Shown piece by piece: positions 15,027 through 23,331 of a stretch of DNA of 64,000 nt. The DNA is from Burkholderia sp. HI2500. Its GTDB lineage: Bacteria > Pseudomonadota > Gammaproteobacteria > Burkholderiales > Burkholderiaceae. The position numbers and the translations under genes were made by a program. Position 1 is the stretch's first letter; each line of letters begins with the position of its first letter. Below the pieces are notes generated by a model. It worked only from the letters and a program-made list of their open reading frames with translations, was not told the origin of the DNA and made no database searches. Location of the stretch: assembly GCF_002223055.1 (NCBI RefSeq), contig NZ_NKFL01000006.1, positions 620,001 through 684,000 of the forward strand, read 5' to 3'.

Positions 15027-16778
15027 ATGAGGCGGCTCGTAGTACTCACCCTGTTGTCGGCCATGAGCGTGTGCGCGTTCGCCGCATCGGACCCCGCGGT
15101 CGAAGCGAAGAACGGCATGGTCGTTTCGTCGCAGCACTTCGCGTCGCAAATCGGCGTCGACATCCTGAAGGAAGGCGGCAACGCGGTGGACGCCGCGGTG
15201 GCGGTCGGTTACGCGCAGGCCGTGACCAATCCGTGCTGCGGCAACATCGGCGGCGGCGGTTTCATGACCGTCCACCTGGCCGACGGCCGTGACCGCTTCA
15301 TCAATTTCCGCGAAACCGCACCGGCTGCGGCTTCCGCGAACATGTATCTCGATGCGAAGGGCAACGTCATTCCGGACGACAGCCTGTACGGCTATCGTGC
15401 GGTGGGCGTGCCGGGCACGGTTGCGGGCCTCGATCTCGCGCAGCGCAAGTACGGCAAGCTGACGCGCAAGCAGGTCATGGCGCCGGCGATCCGCCTCGCG
15501 CGCGACGGCTTCGTGCTGACGCGTGGCGATACGGACATCCTCGACACGACGATCGACCGCTTCAAGAAGGATCCGGAAGCGGCCCGCATCTTCCTGCGTC
15601 CGGACGGCACGCCGCTGCAGCCGGGCGATCGCCTGGTGCAGAAGGACCTGGCCCGCACGCTCGAGCGTATCGCGGAGCAGGGCCCCGACGCGTTCTATCA
15701 CGGCGAGATCCCGAAGATCGTCGAGGCGGCGGCCAGGAAGGGTGGCGGCCTGATCACGGCGGCGGATTTCGCGTCGTACCGTGCGCAGGACATGGCGCCG
15801 CTGACGTGCACGTATCGCGGCTACGAGTTCGTGTCGGCTCCGCCGCCGAGCTCGGGTGGCGTGACGATGTGCGAGACGCTGAACATCCTCGAAGGGTATG
15901 ACATGCGCAAGCTTGGCTACCATTCGGCCGCGGCGGTGCACTACATGACCGAAGCGATGCGTCACGCATACGAAGATCGCAACACGCTGCTCGGCGACCC
16001 GAACTTCATCGACAACCCGGTCGCGAAGCTGACGAGCAAGGACTACGCGGCGCAGATCCGCAAGAGCATCCATTCGGATACGGCGACGCCGTCGGTCGAC
16101 GTGCAGCCGGGCGTCGGCGTGCACGAGAAGCCGGAGACGACCCACTATTCGATCATCGACCACGACGGCAACGCGGTGTCGACGACCTATACGGTCAACG
16201 GCCGCTTCGGCGCCGTGGTCATCGCGCCGGGCACGGGCTTCTTCCTGAACGACGAGATGGACGACTTCACCGTGAAGGTCGGCGCGCAGAACCTGTTCGG
16301 TCTCGTGCAGGGCACGCGCAACTCGATCGCGCCGGGCAAGCGTCCGCTGTCGTCGATGGCGCCGACCATCGTGAAGAAGGACGGCAAGGTGTTCATGGTG
16401 GTCGGCTCGCCGGGCGGCTCGCGCATCATCACGATCACGCTGCAGACCGTGCTGAACGTGATCGACTACGGGATGACGCCGCAGGACGCGGTCACCGCGC
16501 CGCGCATTCACCACCAGTGGCTGCCCGACGAGGTCTATTACGAAACCTACGGCCTGTCGCCCGACACGCTCGCGATCCTGCGCAACATGGGCTACAAGAT
16601 GGTCGAGCAGACGCCGTGGGGCGCCGCCGAGCTGATCATGGTCGGCCTGGCGGGCACCGAAGCGGCGAGCCGCCAGAGTTCCGGGAACGATTCGTCCGTG
16701 TCCGGGAACGTGCGCGTCGGCTTCATCTACGGCTACAACGATCCGCGCCGTCCGGCCGGTTCGGCAATCGGTTACTGA
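15027..16778 (+). CDS. ggt: Gamma-glutamyltransferase
   Basis: This 583-residue periplasmic enzyme has a signal peptide (about 1-20, ending AFAA). It is made as a precursor that cleaves itself before the nucleophile Thr371 in the motif TTHYSIIDHDGNAVS. GNIGGGGFMTVH and PLSSMAPTIV/VGSPGGSRII are further family signatures in the large and small subunits. It hydrolyses or transfers the gamma-glutamyl group of glutathione and related peptides. ATG 15027 has a GGAGG ribosome-binding site and gives the signal peptide. It is divergent from the RpiR gene; a dicarboxylate/amino-acid symporter follows by 234 bp and may import the released glutamate. Confidence 0.95.
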   Translation: MRRLVVLTLLSAMSVCAFAASDPAVEAKNGMVVSSQHFASQIGVDILKEGGNAVDAAVAVGYAQAVTNPCCGNIGGGGFMTVHLADGRDRFINFRETAPAAASANMYLDAKGNVIPDDSLYGYRAVGVPGTVAGLDLAQRKYGKLTRKQVMAPAIRLARDGFVLTRGDTDILDTTIDRFKKDPEAARIFLRPDGTPLQPGDRLVQKDLARTLERIAEQGPDAFYHGEIPKIVEAAARKGGGLITAADFASYRAQDMAPLTCTYRGYEFVSAPPPSSGGVTMCETLNILEGYDMRKLGYHSAAAVHYMTEAMRHAYEDRNTLLGDPNFIDNPVAKLTSKDYAAQIRKSIHSDTATPSVDVQPGVGVHEKPETTHYSIIDHDGNAVSTTYTVNGRFGAVVIAPGTGFFLNDEMDDFTVKVGAQNLFGLVQGTRNSIAPGKRPLSSMAPTIVKKDGKVFMVVGSPGGSRIITITLQTVLNVIDYGMTPQDAVTAPRIHHQWLPDEVYYETYGLSPDTLAILRNMGYKMVEQTPWGAAELIMVGLAGTEAASRQSSGNDSSVSGNVRVGFIYGYNDPRRPAGSAIGY

Positions 16779-16816
16779 CCTGATCCGGCCTGATCGCTTC
16801 ATGCTGAATCGCTGCT

Positions 16817-16854
16817 CCGCAACGGCGTTCGCCTTCGCGCGAATGCCGTTGCGG
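16817..16854. terminator. Hairpin downstream of ggt
   Basis: CCGCAACGGCGTTCGC pairs with GCGAATGCCGTTGCGG (16 bp, one G-T wobble) across a six-base loop, 39 bp after the ggt stop. There is no U-tract. A second smaller hairpin (CGTGCCCG/CGGGCACG) lies at 16905-16926. Together they may partly uncouple the symporter from ggt. Confidence 0.5.
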
Positions 16855-17012
16855 CGGCAGCACGTCGTTCGCGGAGATCCGCGAGCGCGACCGGCGCCGG
16901 CGACCGTGCCCGATACACCGGGCACGACCGGCTCGCCACGCGCGCACCCTGGCACGGCACAGGAATGCGCGCCTTTCATCCGTCAACTTCTTCCCGTGCG
17001 TCGAATTCCGAT

Positions 17013-18341
17013 ATGAACAAACGAATGTCCGCGGCAGGCTGGATCCTGCTCGCGATGGCGGCCGGCATCCTGATCGGCTACATGATCTATACGCAGCTGC
17101 CGGACAAACAGTCGGCGGCGGAAATCGCCGGCTACATCTCGCTGGTGTCCGACGTGTTCCTGCGGCTGATCAAGATGGTGATCGGCCCGCTGGTGTTCTC
17201 GACGCTGGTCGTCGGCATCGCGCACATGGGCGACGCGTCGTCGGTGGGCCGCGTGTTCGTGAAGGCGCTCGGCTGGTTCTTCACCGCGTCGCTGATCTCG
17301 CTGCTGCTCGGCCTGCTGATGGCGAACCTGCTGCGCCCGGGCGAGAACCTCGGTTTGCCGCTGCCGGATATCGGCGCGTCCGCGCATCTGGCGACGTCCA
17401 AGTTCACGCTGAAGGATTTCGTCGGCCACATGGTGCCGAAATCGATCGCCGAGGCGATGGCGAACAACGAGATCCTGCAGATCGTCGTGTTCTCGATGTT
17501 CTTCGGCGTGGCGCTCGCGTCGCTCGGCGAACGCGGCAAGATTCTCGTCGCAGCGATCGACCAGCTCGCGCACGTGATGCTGAAGATTACCGGCTACGTG
17601 ATGAAGCTCGCGCCGCTCGCGGTGCTGGCGGCGATGGCGTCGACCGTCGCGATCAACGGCCTGTCGATCCTGCTGAAGTTCGCGGTGTTCATGGGCGACT
17701 TCTACCTGAGCCTGTTCCTGCTGTGGGGCACGCTCGTCGCGGCCGGCCTGCTGTTCCTCGGCCGCCGCGTGTTCAAGCTGCTGGCGCTGATCAAGGAAGC
17801 GTTCATGCTGTCGTTCGCGACCGCGAGCTCGGAAGCCGCGTATCCGAAGATCCTCGATGCGCTCGACCGTTTCGGCGTGCGTCGCAAGATCTCGAGCTTC
17901 GTGATGCCGATGGGGTATTCGTTCAACCTCGACGGCTCGATGATGTACTGCACGTTCGCGTCGCTGTTCATCGCGCAGGCCTACGGCATTCACCTGTCGC
18001 TCGGCACGCAGGTCACGATGCTGCTGATCCTGATGCTCACGTCGAAAGGCATGGCCGGCGTGCCGCGCGCGTCGCTCGTCGTGATCGCCGCGACGCTGCA
18101 CCAGTTCAACATTCCGGAAGCCGGGCTGCTGCTGATTCTGGGCGTCGATACGTTCCTCGACATGGGCCGTTCGGCCACGAACGCGGTGGGCAACTCGATC
18201 GCCAGCGCGGTGGTCGCGAAATGGGAAGGCGAGCTGATGCCGGAAGCAGAAGCCGAAGCGAATGCGGCGCGGCTGGATGCGGAAGCCGAAGCACGCATGA
18301 ACGAGGCGGTTCGCGATACGGATCGCGTCACCTCTGGCTGA
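17013..18341 (+). CDS. Dicarboxylate/amino acid:cation symporter (DAACS family)
   Basis: The 442-residue inner-membrane protein has the DAACS/GltP-DctA features: eight or so hydrophobic segments, LIKMVIGPLVFSTLVVGIAHMG early, the serine-rich FATASSEAAYPKIL re-entrant loop, MPMGYSFNLDGSMMY and the AGVPRASLV segment before NAVGNSIASAVVAKWEGEL. It takes up glutamate, aspartate or C4-dicarboxylates with Na+ or H+. The C-terminal ~25 residues are rich in Glu and Ala. Context beside ggt suggests glutamate recovery, though the substrate is not proved by sequence. Confidence 0.88.
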   Translation: MNKRMSAAGWILLAMAAGILIGYMIYTQLPDKQSAAEIAGYISLVSDVFLRLIKMVIGPLVFSTLVVGIAHMGDASSVGRVFVKALGWFFTASLISLLLGLLMANLLRPGENLGLPLPDIGASAHLATSKFTLKDFVGHMVPKSIAEAMANNEILQIVVFSMFFGVALASLGERGKILVAAIDQLAHVMLKITGYVMKLAPLAVLAAMASTVAINGLSILLKFAVFMGDFYLSLFLLWGTLVAAGLLFLGRRVFKLLALIKEAFMLSFATASSEAAYPKILDALDRFGVRRKISSFVMPMGYSFNLDGSMMYCTFASLFIAQAYGIHLSLGTQVTMLLILMLTSKGMAGVPRASLVVIAATLHQFNIPEAGLLLILGVDTFLDMGRSATNAVGNSIASAVVAKWEGELMPEAEAEANAARLDAEAEARMNEAVRDTDRVTSG

Positions 18342-18370
18342 AGCGGGGCCCCGGGTCGAATCCCGGGCTG

Positions 18371-18769
18371 TCAGGCCGCCTCGGCGGGGCGGGCCGCGTC
18401 GAGGCACGCGGCCAGCACCATCGCGGCGGCGTTGCCCGGCGTCGAGCCGAGCAATTGCGGCGCATAGACACTGTCGCCGATCTCGATGGGCTGCCCCGAC
18501 AGCGCGCACACGCCGCGCTTGCGCGTGGTGAACAGCCGCCACTTCTGATAACCGTAGTGCCCGGTGCATGCGTCGCGCCATGAAATCATCACGGTGTCGG
18601 CCGTGGGCCGCTCGAGCACGCTGATGGACGGCTTGCTCGTCGCGTCCCACGACGGCAGCCGGTCGCGCGTGACGCTGCGCCGCCGCGGCGCGCCCCACGA
18701 GAGGGACGGCATGTCGAAGCTGCTGATCGCGGCAACGGTCATGAGCCAGGGCGCTAAACGGTTGTTCAT
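18371..18769 (-). CDS. DUF3331-family protein
   Basis: The 132-residue product matches the Burkholderia DUF3331 family: ISVLERPTADTVMISWRDAC, GHYGYQKWRLFTTRKRGVCA, LSGQPIEIGDSVYAPQ and a C-terminal NAAAMVLAACLDAA helix. The pattern C-x-LSGQPI-x-x-GD-x-VY-x-P is shared by the family, whose function is unknown. The start at 18769 (MNNRLAPW) is the first ATG giving normal length. It follows the NDH-2 gene by 44 bp on the same strand and may be co-transcribed with it. Confidence 0.75.
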   Translation of the reverse strand: MNNRLAPWLMTVAAISSFDMPSLSWGAPRRRSVTRDRLPSWDATSKPSISVLERPTADTVMISWRDACTGHYGYQKWRLFTTRKRGVCALSGQPIEIGDSVYAPQLLGSTPGNAAAMVLAACLDAARPAEAA

Positions 18770-18813
18770 GTCGGTTTTCCTCGAAACGTTATGCAACACC
18801 GCCACGTGCGGTA

Positions 18814-20106
18814 TCACGACAGGCGGATGCGCGGCTGCACGCAGCCGTTGATCCGTTCGGCGATCCACAGCAGGGTCGCCTTGGAGAAGCCGTGCAGCGC
18901 CTGCTGGTGCCGCCGGTAGAGCATCAGGTGGCTGAATTGCGCGAAACGCCCCTGGATGAAGCCGCCGCGAAAGAACCCGAACTGCCCGAGCGTGCCGAAC
19001 GCGTCGTAGTCGCTGATCGACACGAGCGCGCCGAAATCGTGGAACGCGAACGGCGGAATCGGCGTGCCGTCGAGCCACGCGGGCAGGTGCTTCGCGAGAT
19101 GCTCGGCCTGCTGCGTCGCGACTTGCGCGGTGGGCGGCAGCGGCCGTTCCTGGCCGTCGGGCAGCAGGCTCGCGCAGTCGCCGATCGCGAACACGTGCTC
19201 GTCGCCGGTGGCCTGCAGCGTCGGCCCGACGACGATCTGGTTCGCGCGATTCGTGTCGAGCCCGTCGAGCGCCTGCATGAAATCGGGCGCCTTCACGCCG
19301 GCCGCCCACACCATCAGGTCCGCTTCCGCGAACGAACCGTCGCCGTAGTGAAAGCCGTTTGCGTCGGCCGACGTGACGCGGGTGGACGTCAGCACATGAA
19401 AGCCGATCTGTTCGAGCCGCCGCTGCGCCGACGCGGAAATCCGCGGCGGAAACGCGGTGAGGATGCGCGGGCCGCTCTCGAGCAGCGTGAGCTGCAGCCG
19501 CTCGCGCACCGTCGCGTCACCGTACGCCTGTGCCACTTCCAGCAAGCGGCTCAGCTCCGCCGCGAGTTCCACGCCGGTCGCGCCCGCGCCGACGATCGCG
19601 ACGCGAAACGGCTCGTCGCGCGCGATGCTGCGAAATACGCGCATCCGCAACGCTTCGTTGAAAGTCTCGGCCTGCTTCTGGCTGTCGATGAAATAGCAGT
19701 GCTCGCGCACGCCCGGCACGCCGAAATCATTGGCCTGGCTGCCAAGCGCGAAGATCAGCACGTCGTATTCGAGTTCGCGTGCGTCGAGCACGAGTTCGCC
19801 GTCCTGCGAGCGGATCTCGCCGAGCTGCACGCGGCGGCGCGCGCGATCGAGCCCCGTCAGTTCGCCGGGCTGGTATGTGTAACCGTGATCACGTGCATGG
19901 GCGAGGAAGATCACCTGCTGCTGCTGCACGTCGCGCGTACCGGCCGCGATCGTGTGCAGCATCGGCTTCCAGATGTGGGTCGGGCTGCGGTCGACGACGG
20001 TCACCTGGGCGCGCCCGGACCGGCCGAGGCGCTCGCCCAGGCGGGTGGCGAGCTGCAGGCCGGCGATCCCGCCGCCGACGATGACGATGCGTGTAGGGGT
20101 TGTCAT
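18814..20106 (-). CDS. Type II NADH dehydrogenase-like FAD/NAD(P) oxidoreductase
   Basis: The 430-residue enzyme has two dinucleotide-binding folds: FAD site IVIVGGGIAGLQLATRLG at about 8-25 and NADH site VAIVGAGATGVELAAELS near 175. HVFAIGDCAS is the FAD-binding motif of the family, and WAAGVKAPDF precedes it. The C-terminal RFAQFSHLMLYRRHQQALHG segment is the membrane-attachment helix of NDH-2 enzymes. It should oxidise NADH and reduce quinone without pumping protons. A perfect palindrome lies 7 bp before its start codon, and the divergent TetR gene is the obvious regulator. Confidence 0.9.
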   Translation of the reverse strand: MTTPTRIVIVGGGIAGLQLATRLGERLGRSGRAQVTVVDRSPTHIWKPMLHTIAAGTRDVQQQQVIFLAHARDHGYTYQPGELTGLDRARRRVQLGEIRSQDGELVLDARELEYDVLIFALGSQANDFGVPGVREHCYFIDSQKQAETFNEALRMRVFRSIARDEPFRVAIVGAGATGVELAAELSRLLEVAQAYGDATVRERLQLTLLESGPRILTAFPPRISASAQRRLEQIGFHVLTSTRVTSADANGFHYGDGSFAEADLMVWAAGVKAPDFMQALDGLDTNRANQIVVGPTLQATGDEHVFAIGDCASLLPDGQERPLPPTAQVATQQAEHLAKHLPAWLDGTPIPPFAFHDFGALVSISDYDAFGTLGQFGFFRGGFIQGRFAQFSHLMLYRRHQQALHGFSKATLLWIAERINGCVQPRIRLS

Positions 20107-20113
20107 GGATAAA

Positions 20114-20127
20114 TCATCACGTGATGA
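20114..20127. promoter_or_regulatory. TetR operator palindrome before NDH-2
   Basis: TCATCACGTGATGA is a perfect 14-bp palindrome in the 149-bp gap between the NDH-2 gene and the divergent TetR gene, 7 bp from the NDH-2 ATG. Binding here would block translation-proximal transcription of NDH-2. Confidence 0.7.
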
Positions 20128-20255
20128 ATAAGGTATGATCCTAGCGCTTCCCGGCTTCGCGTGTCAACGGAGCGGGGCAGGTCACCCGGTGTTCGGCGTC
20201 GTTCGAGCGGGGCCGGAACACGGGTATTCGAATCATTCAAGGAGAGCAGGAAGAC

Positions 20256-20909
20256 GTGGCTGAAGTCACTGAGCGCGCGCCGGCCAAGCGGCGTATGCGA
20301 GGGCGGCCGCTGGCCGGGGCGTCCGTGGGGCCGGACGTGATATTGCGGGCCGCGCGCCGCACGTTCGCGAAGCGTGGCTACGATGCCACGAGCGTGCGCG
20401 AAGTCGCGCGCGAGCTGGGTGTCGATGCGGCGCTGATCGCGCACCATTTCGGGACGAAGGAAACGTTGTGGCTGGCGGTCGTCGAGCAGATCGCCGAGCT
20501 GGCCGAGCCGATGTTCGACGCGCTGCGCGCGTTGCGCACGTCGCCGCTGCCGCAACGCGACCGTGTACGGCGCGCGATCGAGCTGTGTGTCGACCACGAG
20601 TTCGACGAGCCCGACCTGGGCATGTTCTTCTCGACGGCGGCGACCGAAGTGGGCGCGCGGCTCGACCGGCTGCAGGCGCGGCTCGTGCGCCCGTATTACG
20701 ACGTGATGTTTCCGCTGCTGTCGGAGGCGGTAGAGGCCGGTGTGATCCGCCCGGTCGATCCGGCGGTGCTGTTCTTCATGATCGCGAGCGCGATCGGCAC
20801 GACTGTGTCATACAGTCACATGATGCTGGAGTACACGTCGCTGCCCACGCGGCAGGACGCGTTCCGGCAGGCCGTGGTGGACATTGCGTTCAACGTCGTC
20901 GGCGGCTGA
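20256..20909 (+). CDS. TetR-family transcriptional regulator
   Basis: The 217-residue protein has a TetR N-terminal domain: ILRAARRTFAKRGYDATSVR, EVARELGVDAALIAHHFGTK and ETLWLAVV (about 30-80). A C-terminal ligand/dimer domain follows, of the CecR/YbiH-like type. Start is GTG at 20256 with GGAGAGCAGGA upstream; the ~28 basic residues before the HTH (AKRRMRGRPLAG) resemble DNA-contacting arms. It is divergent from NDH-2, with one palindromic operator near NDH-2, so it probably represses that gene. The inducer is unknown. Confidence 0.88.
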   Translation: MAEVTERAPAKRRMRGRPLAGASVGPDVILRAARRTFAKRGYDATSVREVARELGVDAALIAHHFGTKETLWLAVVEQIAELAEPMFDALRALRTSPLPQRDRVRRAIELCVDHEFDEPDLGMFFSTAATEVGARLDRLQARLVRPYYDVMFPLLSEAVEAGVIRPVDPAVLFFMIASAIGTTVSYSHMMLEYTSLPTRQDAFRQAVVDIAFNVVGG

Positions 20910-20931
20910 GCGCCGCGCGTGACGTGCGCGG

Positions 20932-21843
20932 TCACGCCGCCAGCACCCACCCCAGTTCGCGCACCGCGCTTCGCGCGGTCTCGCGCAACGCATCGACGAG
21001 CGGCGAGGGCGTCCGGTACGCGATCGCCAGCTCGTATGCGAGCGGGCTTCCCGCACCCGTCAGTTCGCAGAACGTGATGCCTGGCGGTTGCATCGGCACG
21101 AACAGGCGCGGCATCAGCGCGACGCCGATGCCGCCCGCGACGAGCCCGGCCGTCGTCTGCATCTGGCGCGGCTGCTGGACGATGCGCGGCGCGAAGCCGG
21201 CCTGCGCGCATGCGGTCACGATCAGCGCGTGCATGCCGGGCCCGTGGTGCGCGGCAAACATGACCCACGGTTCGTCAGCCAGTTCGGCAAGCGCAATGCG
21301 CCGGCGGTGTGCGAGCCGGTGACCGTCGGGCAGCGCGGCGACCATCCGGTCGCGCAGCAGCGGCTCGACGCGCACGTCGCCCGCATCGGCTACCGGCAGC
21401 ACGACGAGGCCGACGTCCGTGCGGTCCTGGCGCAGCGCGAGCACCTGCTCGGCGGTCGTGCCTTCCTCGAGCTGGAAATCGACGTCCGGATGGCGCTCCT
21501 GGAACGCGCGGAGGATCAGCGGCAGCAGCGCGTTGACCGTGCTGTCGACGAAACGCAACCGTAGCGTGCCGCCGAGGCCGGCGCCCGCGCGGCGGGCCAC
21601 GGCCACCGCGCGCTCGGCCTGTTCGAGCGCGCGCCGTGCTTCGAGCAGGAACGCGTCGCCGGCCGGCGTGAGCGCCGTGCCGCGGTTGTCGCGCTCGAAC
21701 AGCACGACGCCCAGCTCGTCCTCGAGCTTGCGGATCGCCGCGCTGAGCGGCGGTTGCGCCATGTGCAGCCGCTCGGCCGCACGCCGGAAACTGAGCGTCT
21801 CGGCGACCGCGATGAATTGCCTGAACTGGCGTAGATCGATCAT
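20932..21843 (-). CDS. LysR-family transcriptional regulator
   Basis: The 303-residue protein starts MIDLRQFRQFIAVAETLSFR, followed by RAAERLHMAQPPLSAAIRKL (classic LysR HTH, residues 1-60) and a periplasmic-binding-protein-like effector domain (about 90-300). It is closest in pattern to the BenM/CatM/CbbR-like branch with MAQPPLS. It is divergent from the SDR gene at 21952, its probable target. The dyad GATAC-N7-GTATC lies right before its start codon. The effector is unknown. Confidence 0.9.
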   Translation of the reverse strand: MIDLRQFRQFIAVAETLSFRRAAERLHMAQPPLSAAIRKLEDELGVVLFERDNRGTALTPAGDAFLLEARRALEQAERAVAVARRAGAGLGGTLRLRFVDSTVNALLPLILRAFQERHPDVDFQLEEGTTAEQVLALRQDRTDVGLVVLPVADAGDVRVEPLLRDRMVAALPDGHRLAHRRRIALAELADEPWVMFAAHHGPGMHALIVTACAQAGFAPRIVQQPRQMQTTAGLVAGGIGVALMPRLFVPMQPPGITFCELTGAGSPLAYELAIAYRTPSPLVDALRETARSAVRELGWVLAA

Positions 21844-21845
21844 GC

Positions 21846-21862
21846 GATACCTTTTGCGTATC
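21846..21862. promoter_or_regulatory. LysR-type recognition dyad
   Basis: GATAC and GTATC are separated by seven bases, fitting the ATAC-N7-GTAT (T-N11-A) consensus of LysR regulators. It is placed 2 bp before the LysR start codon and 90 bp before the SDR gene. Confidence 0.5.
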
Positions 21863-21951
21863 AGTGGATCATCGAATTCGTATTTTACCTATCACACTGT
21901 GCTGCCCAGAATGGCCTTGTCATCAACGGTCGACATTCGGGAGGGCAGGTC

Positions 21952-22713
21952 ATGACAGGGATCGAACAGCAGCGAACGGCAATCGTCACGGGCGGGTCGA
22001 GCGGGATCGGCTTCGCAATCGCGCGCCGGCTGGTGGAGGACGGGTATCGGGTCGCGATCGTCGGGCGCGACGCGGCGCGGCTGGAAGCGGCAGTTGCGCG
22101 TCTCGGCGGCATGGCGATCGGGCGGGCGGCCGATCTGAGCGTGCGGTGCGAAGCGGAGGCGGCGGTTGCCGCGATCGTCGCGCAGTGCCGTTGCATCGAC
22201 GTACTGGTCAACAACGCGGGGGCGACCGGCCGCGTCGGCGCGGATACGGAGGCAGGCGAGGCCGAGCGCGTGTGGGACGCCGTGCTCGACGCGAACCTGA
22301 AAAGCCTGTTCGTGACGACCATGGCTGTGCTGCCGCACCTGGCCGAGCGCGCCGCGAGGATCGTCAACATCGGTTCGATCGCGGCGCGCGCCGGCAGCCT
22401 GCTGCCGGGTGGCCTGGCGTACGCGGCGGCGAAGGCCGGCGTCGAAGGGTTCACCGTCGCGCTCGCGCGCGAACTCGGGCCGCGCGGCGCCACGGTCAAT
22501 ACGGTCGCGCCCGGCTATATCGCCGACACGCGCTTCTTCGGCGAAAGCGGCGTCGCGCCGGCCATTGCGGCGACGATCCGCGAACAGACGCCGGCCGGCC
22601 GCGCCGGGCATCCGGACGATATCGCGGACGCGGTTGCGTGGCTCGCCGGGCCGCGTGCGTCGTTCGTCACCGGTGCGACGATCGCGGTGAACGGCGGCTG
22701 GCGGGTCGGGTGA
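21952..22713 (+). CDS. Short-chain dehydrogenase/reductase
   Basis: The 253-residue classical SDR has the cofactor motif TGGSSGIGFAIA near residue 14, NNAG at about 91, the catalytic Ser in IGSIAARAG, and YAAAK (Tyr-x-x-x-Lys) near 158-162, then the PG motif in VAPGYIADTRF. It reduces or oxidises a carbonyl/alcohol with NAD(P)H; FabG-like family members are diverse, so no substrate can be named. It is controlled, by position, by the divergent LysR. Its 3' end faces soxR across a hairpin. Confidence 0.88.
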   Translation: MTGIEQQRTAIVTGGSSGIGFAIARRLVEDGYRVAIVGRDAARLEAAVARLGGMAIGRAADLSVRCEAEAAVAAIVAQCRCIDVLVNNAGATGRVGADTEAGEAERVWDAVLDANLKSLFVTTMAVLPHLAERAARIVNIGSIAARAGSLLPGGLAYAAAKAGVEGFTVALARELGPRGATVNTVAPGYIADTRFFGESGVAPAIAATIREQTPAGRAGHPDDIADAVAWLAGPRASFVTGATIAVNGGWRVG

Positions 22714-22729
22714 CGCAATCTACCCAGGT

Positions 22730-22765
22730 GGCCGGATGCGGCGGCATCGCGCGCCACATCCGGCC
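22730..22765. terminator. Convergent hairpin between SDR and soxR
   Basis: GGCCGGATG and CATCCGGCC form a 9-bp stem enclosing a GC-rich loop, in the 58-bp gap between the ends of two convergent genes. No U-tract follows. Confidence 0.45.
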
Positions 22766-22771
22766 CGCCGG

Positions 22772-23251
22772 TCATGCGATATCCGTGGGCGGCTTGTCGC
22801 CGAGCCAGCGCCGCGCGCCGGGCCCGTTGCGGCCCGCGCGATCCTCCGGGTTCGTCAGCTTGCAGCGCTTCAGCGACAGGCAGCCGCAGCCGATGCATTC
22901 GTCGAGGTTGATGTACAGGCGCTGCAACTCCTCGATCCGGCTCGCGACGCGCTGCTTCCAGCCGCGCGACAGCCGCTGCCAGTCCTTGTTGCTCGGCGCG
23001 GTGTCCTCGGGGAGGCTGACGAGCTGCTCGGCGATCTCGTCGAGCGAATAGCCGATCTTCTGCGCGAACACGATGAACGCGATCAGCCGCAGCACCGCGC
23101 GCGAATAGTGGCGATGGCTCGAGCCGTTGCGATGCGACTTGATGAGCCCGCGCGTCTCGTAGAACCGTAGTGTCGACGCCGGCACGCCGCTGCGCGCGGC
23201 CACTTCGCGGATCGACATCAGCGGCCATTGCGGTGTTTCCTGGATACCCAT
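22772..23251 (-). CDS. soxR: Redox-sensitive MerR-family activator SoxR
   Basis: The 159-residue protein has a MerR HTH (SIREVAARSGVPASTLRFYE at about 13-32), a dimerisation helix, and the SoxR [2Fe-2S] motif CIGCGCLSLKRC (Cys119, Cys122, Cys124, Cys130). Oxidised by redox-cycling compounds, SoxR twists promoters with an over-long spacer to switch them on. Here the SoxR box and 19-bp-spaced promoter lie between soxR and the divergent RND efflux operon, so the pump is the direct target, as with mexGHI-opmD in Pseudomonas aeruginosa. No soxS is present, as expected outside enterics. Confidence 0.95.
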   Translation of the reverse strand: MGIQETPQWPLMSIREVAARSGVPASTLRFYETRGLIKSHRNGSSHRHYSRAVLRLIAFIVFAQKIGYSLDEIAEQLVSLPEDTAPSNKDWQRLSRGWKQRVASRIEELQRLYINLDECIGCGCLSLKRCKLTNPEDRAGRNGPGARRWLGDKPPTDIA

Positions 23252-23270
23252 GTTGCCCCTCCGGGAAAAC

Positions 23271-23301
23271 TTGACTTGAAGTTAACTTCAACTTTTATGC
23301 T
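23271..23301 (+). promoter_or_regulatory. SoxR-dependent promoter with 19-bp spacer
   Basis: A -35 TTGACT (23271-23276) and -10 TATGCT (23296-23301) are separated by 19 bp, the elongated spacing of MerR/SoxR-controlled promoters. The perfect palindrome TTGAAGTTAACTTCAA (23276-23291) occupies the spacer and shares the GTTAAC-type centre of known SoxR boxes. Transcription runs toward the RND operon at 23332. Confidence 0.88.
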
Positions 23302-23331
23302 ACGCGGCAGTTTAACCCGTCGCGAGGCATC

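Noticed and set aside
18345..18362. GGGTCGAATCCC resembles a tRNA T-arm
   Set aside because: No anticodon or D-arm lies upstream, and one T of the loop consensus is missing. It is only a short GC hairpin after the symporter gene.
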